39,721 nucleotides of DNA from a virus: positions 1 through 39,721 of the IMG/VR virus record IMGVR_UViG_3300044621_000375. One strand, 5' to 3'. The position numbers and the translations under genes are program-made. How positions within the stretch are numbered: position 1 is the first letter of the stretch; each line of letters begins with the position of its first letter. Under the pieces are notes generated by a model. It was not told the DNA's origin. It did not search any database and saw only the letters and a program-made list of their open reading frames with translations. Below, one piece after another: positions 15,462-22,564 of this stretch.

Positions 15462-15635
15462 ATGAAGCGTGAACGACGCAACTGCCCCGTCTGTGGCGTA
15501 GAAACGTACGGCGGTAAAGCCTGCCGTTACCACAAGCGCGTCTATGACTGGCACGAACGAACAGCGCGTGAGCGACGTGTGAGCTACTGGGCGCACATGA
15601 TCGGCGAGCTGATAGACAAAGCGAGAGCAGCATGA
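15462..15635 (+). CDS. Small zinc-ribbon-like protein
   Basis: 57 residues from ATG at 15462; a GTG at 15441 would add seven residues. It has CPVCG, then a C-x-x-H pair (CRYH) nine residues on, a short zinc-binding layout, followed by a basic helix rich in R, W and Y. It lies in the replication unit directly after a stem-loop and is coupled by ATGA to the next gene. A nucleic-acid-binding or HNH-remnant role is possible but not shown. Neither start has a good Shine-Dalgarno. Confidence 0.6.
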   Translation: MKRERRNCPVCGVETYGGKACRYHKRVYDWHERTARERRVSYWAHMIGELIDKARAA

Positions 15636-15841
15636 CCAAACCGTCATGGAAAAACCTAGTCCTGACGCTGGAGCAGTACCGCGTGCTGATGGAGCGCAAG
15701 CGCTGGGCACGCATTAACAACGAGCGCGTGCGGTACAAAGATTTAGTGGAAGCTTGGGGTATCAAGCAGCACCACATGGCGACCGCCGTGTTTCGCGGTA
15801 TCAAACAATACGACTACATTCTGTGGAAAGAACAGCAGTGA
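15632..15841 (+). CDS. Small basic protein, possible helix-turn-helix
   Basis: 69 residues, start in an ATGA overlap with the zinc-ribbon gene. The sequence is basic and helical; YKDLVEAWGIKQHHMATAVF could form a helix-turn-helix and the C-terminus is rich in K, Y and W. It might be a DNA-binding regulator or replication accessory factor. No family was recognised. Its stop overlaps the GTG start of the polymerase (GTGA), so the three genes are translationally chained. Confidence 0.6.
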   Translation: MTKPSWKNLVLTLEQYRVLMERKRWARINNERVRYKDLVEAWGIKQHHMATAVFRGIKQYDYILWKEQQ

Positions 15842-17793
15842 TTCTGTGGGTCGACTTCGAGACGCGCAGCCGCTACGACTTGAAGGTCGGCGGCGTCTAC
15901 AACTACGCGCAGGACGCGAGCACCGAAGTGCTGTGCATGTCCTACGCGTTCGATGACGAGCCGGTGCGCACTTGGCTCCCGATCCATCCGTTCCCCGAGG
16001 CCGTTGCTAACTTCAAGGGCCAGATCCGCGCGCACAACGCCGCCTTCGAGCGGCTTATCTTTTGGTACGTCCTGCAGCTCAACTACGACTTGACGCAATT
16101 CTACTGCACCGCTGCACAGGCGCGTGCCAACTGCCTGCCCGGCAGTCTTGAAGATATTGGCCGCGCGCTTGGCGCCGGTATGCGTAAAGATCATCGAGGC
16201 GCGGCGCTCATTCGCCAGCTCTCGATTCCAAAGCCCGACGGCACCTTCCGCAGCGACCCCGACCTGATGGCCGAGATGATCGCCTACTGCGAGCAGGACG
16301 TGCGCGCCATGCGTGCAGCGAGTCAGGCCATGCGTGACCTGTCCGATGCGGAGCTCGCCGACTACCAAGTCAACGAACGGATCAATGACCGTGGCGTGCT
16401 CGTGGACGTGCCGCTTTGCAAGGCCGCCGTTACCTACGCCGAGCAGGAGCTCACCGACATCGAGCAGCTCGTCGTTGAGATCACCGAGGGCGCGCTCACG
16501 TCGGTGCGCTCGCCGCGTATGCGTGAATGGGTCGCCGAGCGTTTAGGGCCAGAGGCCCGCAAGCTCATGACCGTGTATAAAGACGGCGAGAAGAAAACGT
16601 CGATCGACAAGGCGGTGCGCGCTAACTTGCTCGCCGTCACCGATCCTGAACAGGTGCCGCCCGACGTGGCGGATGTTATCCAATGCGCTGACGATCTGTG
16701 GGCCTCGTCGGTCGCTAAGTTCAACAGGCTCGCCAACCTAGCCGATGTTGAGGATCACCGTGTCAGAGGAGCATTTGTATTTGCTGGTGGAAGTGCCACG
16801 GGGCGCGCTTCAAGCTATGGCGCCCAGGTTCACAACTTCACGCGTCGCACTCTTGGAAACGCTGATGCCGTCCGACATTCAATGGTCAGAGGTCACAGTA
16901 TCGTTCCAGAATATGGGCGACGGGTTACAGATGTACTTAAAGGAATGTTGCGACCCGCTCTCATCCCCACCCGAGGTCACGTTTTCGTCGTGGCCGACTG
17001 GTCAGCGATAGAAGCCCGCGCAACACCTTGGTTGTCTGCCGACTTGCAGGCCAACACCGTGCTCGATGTGTTCCGCGCAGGCGGCGACATATACAAGCGC
17101 GAAGCCGCCGGTATCTACAACACCACGGTCGAGGCCATCACCGACGAGCAGCGCCAGATCGGCAAGGTCGCCATCCTGTCGCTTGGCTTCGCTGGCGGCG
17201 TCGGTGCGTTCGCGGCGATGGGTCGCGGCTACGGCATCACCATGAGCGAGTCCGACGCGCAGCGCATCGTCAACGCCTGGCGCCGCGCTAACCCATGGGC
17301 GCTGCGCTACTGGGGTGCGCTAGAGAACGCGTACATGCGCGCCATGCGCAATCCCGGCCACGAGTTTAGCGCCGGACGTGTGACGTATTTGTACGACAAG
17401 TTGCATCTTTGGTACATGTTGCCAAGCGGACGTGTGCTCAATTATCCGTTTGCACGCCTCGAAGAGGATGGCGTATCGTACTTGAAAGCCGCATGGAAAC
17501 CCGCAGCCGACGCGACCGAATGGCCTCGCGCTCGACTGTGGCGTGGCCTTGCGTGCGAGAACATCACTCAGGCGACCGCCAACGATCTACTGCGCGAGAG
17601 CTTGCGCGAGCTGGATCGTCGAGGGCTGTCGACTGTCCTGCATGTTCACGACGAAATTGTTTTGGAGTGCCCCGAGGACGCCGCCGATGCGACCGTCGCC
17701 ACGTTGCGAGAGGTCATGTGCACGGCGCCCGCGTGGGCTGAGGGGTTTCCGCTGAAGGCCGATGTGAAGGTCATGAAGCGGTACGGGAAATAA
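15838..17793 (+). CDS. Family A DNA polymerase with 3'-5' exonuclease domain
   Basis: 651 residues from GTG at 15838, overlapping the upstream stop. The exonuclease domain has WVDFETRSRYDLK (D-x-E, residues about 4-6), HNAAFERLIFW (Exo II) and AYCEQDVRAMR (Exo III, Y-x3-D). The polymerase domain has motif A VVADWSAIEAR near residue 385, motif B RQIGKVAILSLGFAGG near 440 and motif C VLHVHDEIVLE near 600. All catalytic acidic residues are present and there is no 5'-3' exonuclease domain. It is the replicative polymerase of this phage. An in-frame extension upstream to 15754 overlaps the previous gene and is unlikely. Confidence 0.95.
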   Translation: MILWVDFETRSRYDLKVGGVYNYAQDASTEVLCMSYAFDDEPVRTWLPIHPFPEAVANFKGQIRAHNAAFERLIFWYVLQLNYDLTQFYCTAAQARANCLPGSLEDIGRALGAGMRKDHRGAALIRQLSIPKPDGTFRSDPDLMAEMIAYCEQDVRAMRAASQAMRDLSDAELADYQVNERINDRGVLVDVPLCKAAVTYAEQELTDIEQLVVEITEGALTSVRSPRMREWVAERLGPEARKLMTVYKDGEKKTSIDKAVRANLLAVTDPEQVPPDVADVIQCADDLWASSVAKFNRLANLADVEDHRVRGAFVFAGGSATGRASSYGAQVHNFTRRTLGNADAVRHSMVRGHSIVPEYGRRVTDVLKGMLRPALIPTRGHVFVVADWSAIEARATPWLSADLQANTVLDVFRAGGDIYKREAAGIYNTTVEAITDEQRQIGKVAILSLGFAGGVGAFAAMGRGYGITMSESDAQRIVNAWRRANPWALRYWGALENAYMRAMRNPGHEFSAGRVTYLYDKLHLWYMLPSGRVLNYPFARLEEDGVSYLKAAWKPAADATEWPRARLWRGLACENITQATANDLLRESLRELDRRGLSTVLHVHDEIVLECPEDAADATVATLREVMCTAPAWAEGFPLKADVKVMKRYGK

Positions 17794-17815
17794 AAAACCC
17801 CGGTGGGAGCCGGGG
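17792..17815 (-). terminator. Leftward-oriented intrinsic terminator after polymerase gene
   Basis: CCCCGG (17798-17803) and CCGGGG (17810-17815) form a six-pair GC stem with a six-base loop. On the minus strand the stem is followed by six T residues (17797-17792), a classical Rho-independent terminator for leftward transcription. On the plus strand there is no T-run, so rightward transcription into the primase gene should pass. Confidence 0.65.
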
Positions 17816-17839
17816 TCAAAGGTCTAAGGAGATTTAACG

Positions 17840-20143
17840 ATGCTAGCCTTCGTCGACTATTTAGCACAGGCCGCCCCAGAAGGCGAGACAATTCTTCTGG
17901 TGCGCCAAAAGCCACGCATGGAAGACGGCGCCCCGGCGCTGCACGGCGACGGTACGCCGAAATACACTTGGCCGCCGTGTCTGCCTGAGCGTTACCGCGA
18001 GGACAAGCCTGCCGCTTGGTACGGCAACACCGCGCTCTTCGTGCTCGATCGGTTCAAGGACGGCAAGCTCTCAGCAGGCACCGCGTTCTCGAAACACGTC
18101 GCGTTCATGGTGCTCGATGACGTGGGCACCAAGTCCAAAATTCCGCCTCTAGAGCCGTCATGGAAGATCGAAACCAGCCCCGGCAACTACCAGTGGGGCT
18201 ACACGTTCGACTATGACCACCAGCCAACGAAAGAGGATTTTGCCGCTGCGATTTTTGCGATCGCCGAGGCCGGTTACACCGACAAGGGCGCGATCAACGC
18301 GGTACGCAACTTCCGCATCCCCGGCTCTATTAACTTAAAGCCTGGGCGCGATAACTTCCCTGCGCGCCTCGTTGAGTTTTCTCCTATTCGGTTTTTCACT
18401 CTCGATCAAATCTGCCGAGAGCTGAACGTCACGCCTGCGGTCGCTGACACCGCCTCGTATCAGCCGCTACATATCGAGGACGACGGCAACGACGCCGTGC
18501 TCGTGTGGCTCTCCGAGCAAGGCCTCGTCATCAATCCGCCTAATAGCACAGGCTGGGCGGGCGTCGTGTGCCCGAACCACGCCGAGCACTCCGACAACAA
18601 CCCAGAAGGGCGTTATCACCCGGTGCACCGCGCGTTCGACTGCTTCCACGAGCACTGCGGCGACTGGAACAGCGAGCGGTTCCTCCGTTGGGTCGAGGCC
18701 GAGGGCGGCCCGGCGACGGGCTACGGCCTGCGCGATGAGCTGCTTGCAAAGACGATGGAGTCCGCGCTCTCGAAGATCACGCCGACCGACTCGTATCCTG
18801 ACGCTGCGCAACAGGTCATCGAAGAGGTGCGCCGGCGTGAGCTTGGGCGACTGACTAAGAATGAATGGTACGAGCGTTTCGCCTATCTGCAGGACGACGA
18901 CGCGTACTTTGATATGGTCGAGCGCCGTGAAATTTCGCGCGGGACGTTCAACGCACTTTTCCGTCACGTTTCCTCTAAATCCATACGCACCGGCCGGGCC
19001 ATCGAGGCGTCCATCTGCTTCGATGAGCACCGCCAAGAGAAGGGCGCGCACTCACTCGTCGGCGTCACTTACGCGGCGGGCGAGGATATTCTCGTCTCGC
19101 GTGCTGGGCTCGTGTATGGCAACCGTTGGCGCAACGCGCGCCCGGTCGTGAGCGGTGGTGGTGACGTGTCGCCGTGGCTTGCACACTTCGAGCACATGAT
19201 CCCTGAGCCTGCCGAGCGCGCTCATGTCCTAAGCGTGATGGCCTATAAAGTCCAGCACCCCGATGTAAAAATAAATCACGCGATATTACACGCCGGCCGG
19301 CCGGGCTCCGGTAAGGACACCCTCTGGGCGCCGTTCTTATGGGCTGTTGGTGGGCCTCTTAACGTAAACGTGTCGATGGTGCGCAACGAAGAGTTGTCGA
19401 GCCAGTGGGGCTATGCGCTCGAAGCGGAAATCATGGTCATCAACGAGCTGCGACAGGCTGAGGCCAAGGATCGCCGCGCGCTGGAAAACCAACTGAAACC
19501 GATCATCGCGGCTCCGCCTGAGCTTCTGCCCGTCAACCGTAAGGGTCTACACCCGTACGATGCCTTAAACCGCATTTTCGTCCTTGCGTTCTCCAACGAG
19601 CGCGCCGCTATCAGCCTGCCTTCTGACGATCGTCGCTGGATGGTCGTCTGGAGCGAGGCCGAGCGTCTGCCTGAGCGTGACGCGGCGCGCCTCTGGGCTT
19701 GGTATAAGGCCGGCGGCTTCGAGCAAATTGCCTGTTGGCTTTCCTCATACGACGTTTCCAAGTTCAACCCCGGCGCCGTCCCACCGATGACAGAGGCCAA
19801 GGCCATCATGATCGACGCCGGCATGTCGACGGCCGAGTCGTACCTCGTCGAGATGATGCGCGCCCGCGCGGGCGAGTTCGCGCGCGGTGTGATCGGCTCG
19901 CCGTTCCACGCGGTGTGCGATCGCGTCGCCGGCGCCATGCCTGCAGGCGTCAAGGTGCCGCAGTCGGCGCTCTTGCACGCGCTGCGCGAGGCTGGGTGGC
20001 AAGACTTAGGGCGCGTCGCGAGCGGCGACTACCCGAGCAAGAAGCACTTATTCTGCGCGCCTGATATGGTCACGCGTAGCAAGTCGGAGCTCAGGCGAGC
20101 GGTGGAGCCCACCGCGCCGCCGTCACTCGCCGTCGTTAAATAG
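17840..20143 (+). CDS. Primase-helicase: AEP-like primase, zinc motif, SF3-type helicase
   Basis: 767 residues, start ATG with AAGGAG upstream. The N-terminal domain (1-200) has HVAFMVLDDVGTKSK, the D-D metal site of archaeo-eukaryotic primases, and NFRIPGSINLKPGRDNFPAR, the conserved RepB-primase-type motif. A Cys/His cluster follows (VVCPNHAEHSDNN, later FDCFHEHCGDW), likely zinc-binding. The C-terminal ATPase has Walker A GRPGSGKDT near residue 485, Walker B EIMVINELRQ near 533 and a FVLAFSNERAA sensor segment, as in phage primase-helicases with a DUF5906 or SF3 domain. It should prime and unwind DNA for the adjacent polymerase. Its last 21 bases overlap a convergent mini-gene. Confidence 0.9.
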   Translation: MLAFVDYLAQAAPEGETILLVRQKPRMEDGAPALHGDGTPKYTWPPCLPERYREDKPAAWYGNTALFVLDRFKDGKLSAGTAFSKHVAFMVLDDVGTKSKIPPLEPSWKIETSPGNYQWGYTFDYDHQPTKEDFAAAIFAIAEAGYTDKGAINAVRNFRIPGSINLKPGRDNFPARLVEFSPIRFFTLDQICRELNVTPAVADTASYQPLHIEDDGNDAVLVWLSEQGLVINPPNSTGWAGVVCPNHAEHSDNNPEGRYHPVHRAFDCFHEHCGDWNSERFLRWVEAEGGPATGYGLRDELLAKTMESALSKITPTDSYPDAAQQVIEEVRRRELGRLTKNEWYERFAYLQDDDAYFDMVERREISRGTFNALFRHVSSKSIRTGRAIEASICFDEHRQEKGAHSLVGVTYAAGEDILVSRAGLVYGNRWRNARPVVSGGGDVSPWLAHFEHMIPEPAERAHVLSVMAYKVQHPDVKINHAILHAGRPGSGKDTLWAPFLWAVGGPLNVNVSMVRNEELSSQWGYALEAEIMVINELRQAEAKDRRALENQLKPIIAAPPELLPVNRKGLHPYDALNRIFVLAFSNERAAISLPSDDRRWMVVWSEAERLPERDAARLWAWYKAGGFEQIACWLSSYDVSKFNPGAVPPMTEAKAIMIDAGMSTAESYLVEMMRARAGEFARGVIGSPFHAVCDRVAGAMPAGVKVPQSALLHALREAGWQDLGRVASGDYPSKKHLFCAPDMVTRSKSELRRAVEPTAPPSLAVVK

Positions 20144-20191
20144 CCAAGCGCAGATGACCGCCACGATCGCGCCCACAAATAGCGCGATCAT
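20123..20191 (-). CDS. 22-residue predicted single-pass membrane peptide
   Basis: ATG at 20191 overlaps the stop of the upstream 82-residue gene as ATGA. The product is MIALFVGAIVAVICAWLF followed by NDGE, essentially one transmembrane helix with a short acidic tail. Its 3' end runs antisense into the last 21 bases of the primase gene. Coupling, composition and its place at the end of a compact operon support a real gene, but it is very short and could be chance. Function unknown. Confidence 0.5.
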   Translation of the reverse strand: MIALFVGAIVAVICAWLFNDGE

Positions 20192-20198
20192 GTGGGCG
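20165..20198. other. Two mutually exclusive 8-bp hairpins
   Basis: GATCGCGC (20165-20172) can pair with GCGCGATC (20182-20189), and CGCCCACA (20170-20177) with TGTGGGCG (20191-20198). Both stems are perfect and they share bases, so only one can form. They cover the start of the membrane-peptide gene and the end of the one before it. Confidence 0.45.
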
Positions 20199-20436
20199 GC
20201 TCTAGGCGTCGCAGTAGCTCGCGCTCTAAGGCGTCATACCCTAGAGCGCGAGCGGCTACCGCCTGCAGCATGATCACGGCGCGACTACACGGCGCGCAGG
20301 CTAGGATGCCTTCGAGCGCCTTGCGGTAGCGCTCCGCGCGCTTGTCTGGGCTCTCCCATCGCGCGGCGGCCGGGCCGTGTGGCACGTCATCGGCGCCGAA
20401 TAAATCGCGCAGCTCGTCGTCTGATATTTTCGCCAT
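20188..20436 (-). CDS. Small helical protein, unknown function
   Basis: 82 residues from ATG at 20436. N-terminal acidic helix MAKISDDELRDLFGADDVP, then a basic and Ala-rich region (RWESPDKRAERYRKALEGI) with a CAPC pair, ending in a leucine- and arginine-rich helix. No recognised domain. It lies three bases after the stop of a 38-residue gene and is coupled to the membrane peptide downstream. Codon composition is very GC-rich, like the rest of this leftward unit. Confidence 0.6.
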   Translation of the reverse strand: MAKISDDELRDLFGADDVPHGPAAARWESPDKRAERYRKALEGILACAPCSRAVIMLQAVAARALGYDALERELLRRLEPPT

Positions 20437-20439
20437 GGC

Positions 20440-20556
20440 TCACCAATAGTCGCGACCCGAGCGCTTGGCGCCCCACGCCGGCGGCGGCACGCTCGCCCAT
20501 TCTCGCCGGCGGTACTCATCACGCCGGCGCCAATAGTTCCATAACCATCGAAGCAT
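20440..20556 (-). CDS. 38-residue Arg/Trp-rich small protein
   Basis: A short reading frame between 20556 and 20440 encodes MLRWLWNYWRRRDEYRRREW and then a Pro/Ala stretch ending in RSGRDYW. It contains six Trp and nearly a dozen Arg residues. It starts three bases after the stop of the zinc-motif gene and ends three bases before the next start, so it fills the gap exactly. Shine-Dalgarno is weak. Function unknown; the composition resembles cationic amphipathic or nucleic-acid-binding peptides. Confidence 0.5.
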   Translation of the reverse strand: MLRWLWNYWRRRDEYRRREWASVPPPAWGAKRSGRDYW

Positions 20557-20559
20557 ATC

Positions 20560-20826
20560 TCAGCGCCTCTCTGCCTGTTGTATCAGCTCCGTCAGCGTTT
20601 TCAACTCGCCGCGCAAGCTCTCGAACGCCTGGCGCTCCTGCTCCGCCCAGGCGTCACCCTCAGCGCGAGCGCGCGCGTACTCAGGCGGCGGCCATGGGTC
20701 GAAGCCCACGCCGTCGCATGCCCAGCATGTGATGGCGCCGCCGTCCTCGTCGACGGCAAGCGCGTCGTACCCTGAGCCCGCGCAGCACGGGCAGCGCTCG
20801 CGCGCTGGCGATGTTGGCCGGGTCAT
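20560..20826 (-). CDS. Small protein with DnaJ-type CxxCxGxG zinc motifs
   Basis: 88 residues from ATG at 20826, which overlaps the previous stop as ATGA. Two motifs, CPCCAGSGY and CWACDGVGF, match the CxxCxGxG repeats of DnaJ zinc domains, so one zinc ion is likely bound by four cysteines. An acidic loop lies between them. The C-terminal half is a charged helix with EQERQAFESLRGELKTLTEL. Such mini-zinc proteins are common in phages, but their role is not established. An extension to 20835 adds three residues and is less likely. Confidence 0.65.
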   Translation of the reverse strand: MTRPTSPARERCPCCAGSGYDALAVDEDGGAITCWACDGVGFDPWPPPEYARARAEGDAWAEQERQAFESLRGELKTLTELIQQAERR

Positions 20827-21305
20827 GAGAACCACCGGCGCGCGATCGTCGCACCGAGCTCACGCCGCGCAGCCTCGCGGATCGACTCGCCGGTGCTCTC
20901 GTCGGTGCGCAGCCAGTCCCAGATGGCGCTCGCCATCACGCGGCACGCCGCCGCGCGGTACTCCATCGACCAATATTGGCCGGTGGTGTAGTCGAGCCCC
21001 TCATCGGCCGAATATGAGAGCCGGCTCGATTGATCAAGCGCCGCCTGCAGCATCGCGCCAGTGATCGACGGCCGCAGCTCGATGTACCGCAGCATCGCGC
21101 GCGCATGATGTAGCTGGGTCGTGATCGAGCGCGCGTCGCTGCGGTACGCGGCGCGCCCGGCGGCGTCGCGCCAGTCGGAAATATAGTTGCGCGGGTCGAG
21201 TCCGGGTCGCTGGCGGATCCAGCTGTACAGCGCCTCGATAATGTTATCGCGCAGGGTATCGGCCGGCGGGTAGCTGGCGGCGGTGGTCGATTGTGTGGTC
21301 AACAT
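20823..21305 (-). CDS. Helical protein, unknown function
   Basis: 160 residues. ATG at 21305 is chosen because it follows a terminator-like hairpin and a GGAG run; the frame extends to 21365 but would run through the hairpin. The protein starts with a Thr/Ser-rich segment (MLTTQSTTAASYPPAD), then helical segments such as LRDNIIEALYSWIRQRPGL and ITTQLHHARAMLRYIEL, ending with ELGATIARRWFS. No domain was recognised. First gene downstream of the attenuator-like hairpin in the leftward unit, and coupled to the zinc-motif gene. Confidence 0.6.
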   Translation of the reverse strand: MLTTQSTTAASYPPADTLRDNIIEALYSWIRQRPGLDPRNYISDWRDAAGRAAYRSDARSITTQLHHARAMLRYIELRPSITGAMLQAALDQSSRLSYSADEGLDYTTGQYWSMEYRAAACRVMASAIWDWLRTDESTGESIREAARRELGATIARRWFS

Positions 21306-21326
21306 GATGTGGTTCTCCGATAGGGT

Positions 21327-21354
21327 AAAAAGAGGGCGCCCGCAGGCGGCGCCC
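21327..21354 (-). terminator. Intrinsic terminator or attenuator downstream of clamp gene
   Basis: On the minus strand, GGGCGCC, a seven-base loop and GGCGCCC form a perfect seven-pair stem followed by TCTTTTT. It starts 17 bases after the clamp stop and ends about 22 bases before the next gene, so it would terminate or reduce read-through within the leftward unit. Confidence 0.7.
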
Positions 21355-21370
21355 GAATGGAGCAAACGGA

Positions 21371-22096
21371 TCAGGCGGCGCTCGATATGGCCGCTGCAGC
21401 TTCGAGCGCGACGCGTTCGGCGGTGTCGTCGCTGTATGGCAGCGCGTCGTCATGCGCCATGCGGCACGCGGCGATCGGCGCCTCAGCCACCATGCGATCG
21501 CGCAGTGGCATGACGATAACGACCATATCCGGGTCGGTGTCGCACACGATCGCCGGGAATTCGCCGCGCTGCAGCACGCGCACCGCATGGTGACCCGCCT
21601 TCGCCTTCGAGATGTTGCGCGCGATCGCGAACGCCGCGCACGCATCCGTCACATAGTCCGAATTGAGCACGGCCGGCGCGCCATCGAGCAGGCCTTCCTC
21701 ATCGCCTTTCGGGACGACCCTGCGCCAATCAGGGAATTGGCCGTCGAGCGGGCGCCCGGTGACGTGACCCGTCGGCGTCGCGATCGAGAGAGAATTCTGC
21801 GCGCCGTCGATCGTGATCGACACGTCGCACGCGCCCAGCGACTTGCCGCGCGCGTACTCGCCGCCGAACTGCTTGAGCGCGGCATCGAGTAAGTCATTCG
21901 GAATGATCACGGGCGCTGCGGCGCTGCGCACGCCGCGCGCATGCGCGACCAGCATGCGGTGGCCGTCGGTCGCGATGACTTTGCCGCGCTGGGTGTCGAG
22001 AAAGACGCCGCAGAGATAGCGGCGAATGTCGCCATCGGCCGAATGGGTACGCGCAGCGCGCAGGGTCGAGAGAGATACAGTGAGAGTGTATTGCAC
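21371..22096 (-). CDS. Shortened DNA polymerase sliding beta-clamp-like protein
   Basis: 241 residues from GTG at 22096, with AGGAG eight bases upstream. It aligns by eye with E. coli beta-clamp domain II from its first residue: IRRYLCGVF (25-32), IATDGHRML (41-49), DGQFPDWRRVVPK (118-130). It then appears to skip the first half of domain III and resumes to reach VIVMPLR (193-199), the clamp C-terminus, and adds about 42 residues rich in Ala. Domain I is missing. Residues matching the peptide-binding pocket are kept: R25, L28, T43, G45, H46, R47, P122, R126, V127, M196, P197, L198. It could be a mini-clamp or a decoy for clamp-binding proteins. No clamp loader is encoded in the window. Confidence 0.8.
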   Translation of the reverse strand: MQYTLTVSLSTLRAARTHSADGDIRRYLCGVFLDTQRGKVIATDGHRMLVAHARGVRSAAAPVIIPNDLLDAALKQFGGEYARGKSLGACDVSITIDGAQNSLSIATPTGHVTGRPLDGQFPDWRRVVPKGDEEGLLDGAPAVLNSDYVTDACAAFAIARNISKAKAGHHAVRVLQRGEFPAIVCDTDPDMVVIVMPLRDRMVAEAPIAACRMAHDDALPYSDDTAERVALEAAAAISSAA

Positions 22097-22112
22097 GGTA
22101 GTAGCTCCTAGG

Positions 22113-22256
22113 TTACTTGCGAATGAGGTCATCGAGGAGAGCGGCGACGCCGGCCAACAGGCCGGCGCCGATCGCGAGGTTATAGTCGTCGAGCACGATC
22201 GCGGCGCACAGCACGCCGACGCACGTCAGCACGATGGCATCGAGCACGCGGGTCAT
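22113..22256 (-). CDS. 47-residue predicted two-pass membrane protein
   Basis: ATG at 22256 overlaps the stop of the upstream gene as ATGA; the stop is 16 bases before the clamp start. The product begins MTRVLDAIVLTCVGVLCAAI, turns with VLDDYNLAI and continues GAGLLAGVAALLDDLIRK, giving two hydrophobic helices joined by a short acidic turn. No known family. Its position directly before the clamp gene, and translational coupling upstream, support it being a real gene. Confidence 0.6.
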   Translation of the reverse strand: MTRVLDAIVLTCVGVLCAAIVLDDYNLAIGAGLLAGVAALLDDLIRK

Positions 22257-22564
22257 GAGCGCACCCATCGCGCGGCCTGCCATGTGCGCACGTTTTCAGC
22301 TGCAGCGCGCAGCTGGCTGAGCACGCGCTCGCGCTCGTCGAAGTCGGGAATCGCGATATACACGTCGGCGCCCATGTTCCGGTCATACGCGAACATGACG
22401 TCAAACTGGGTGAGCTCAGGCTCGCCCAGAATGACGTACTCGAGGTCGCGATCAATATCGACGAAAACGACCCGGCCGTCGTCGAGCCGGGTCGCAGCGA
22501 TGCGTTGGCCGGCCGGGCTATACATGCGGCCGGTGTTGAACGCGAGCACGGGACGGGCGCTCAT
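22253..22564 (-). CDS. Small alpha/beta protein, unknown function
   Basis: 103 residues from ATG at 22564, overlapping the stop of the first gene of the unit (ATGA). The N-terminus MSARPVLAFNTGRMYSPAG leads to beta strands with ATRLDDGRVVFVDIDRDLEY and ELTQFDVMFAYDRNMGADV, then a C-terminal helix ERERVLSQLRAAAENVRTW. No recognised domain. An extension upstream to 22609 would overlap the previous gene further and is unnecessary. Confidence 0.6.
   Translation of the reverse strand: MSARPVLAFNTGRMYSPAGQRIAATRLDDGRVVFVDIDRDLEYVILGEPELTQFDVMFAYDRNMGADVYIAIPDFDERERVLSQLRAAAENVRTWQAARWVRS

Noticed and set aside
16745-17011. Possible frameshift in the polymerase
   Set aside because: An alternate frame is open here, but the main frame carries the expected conserved residues leading into motif A, so the gene is intact.
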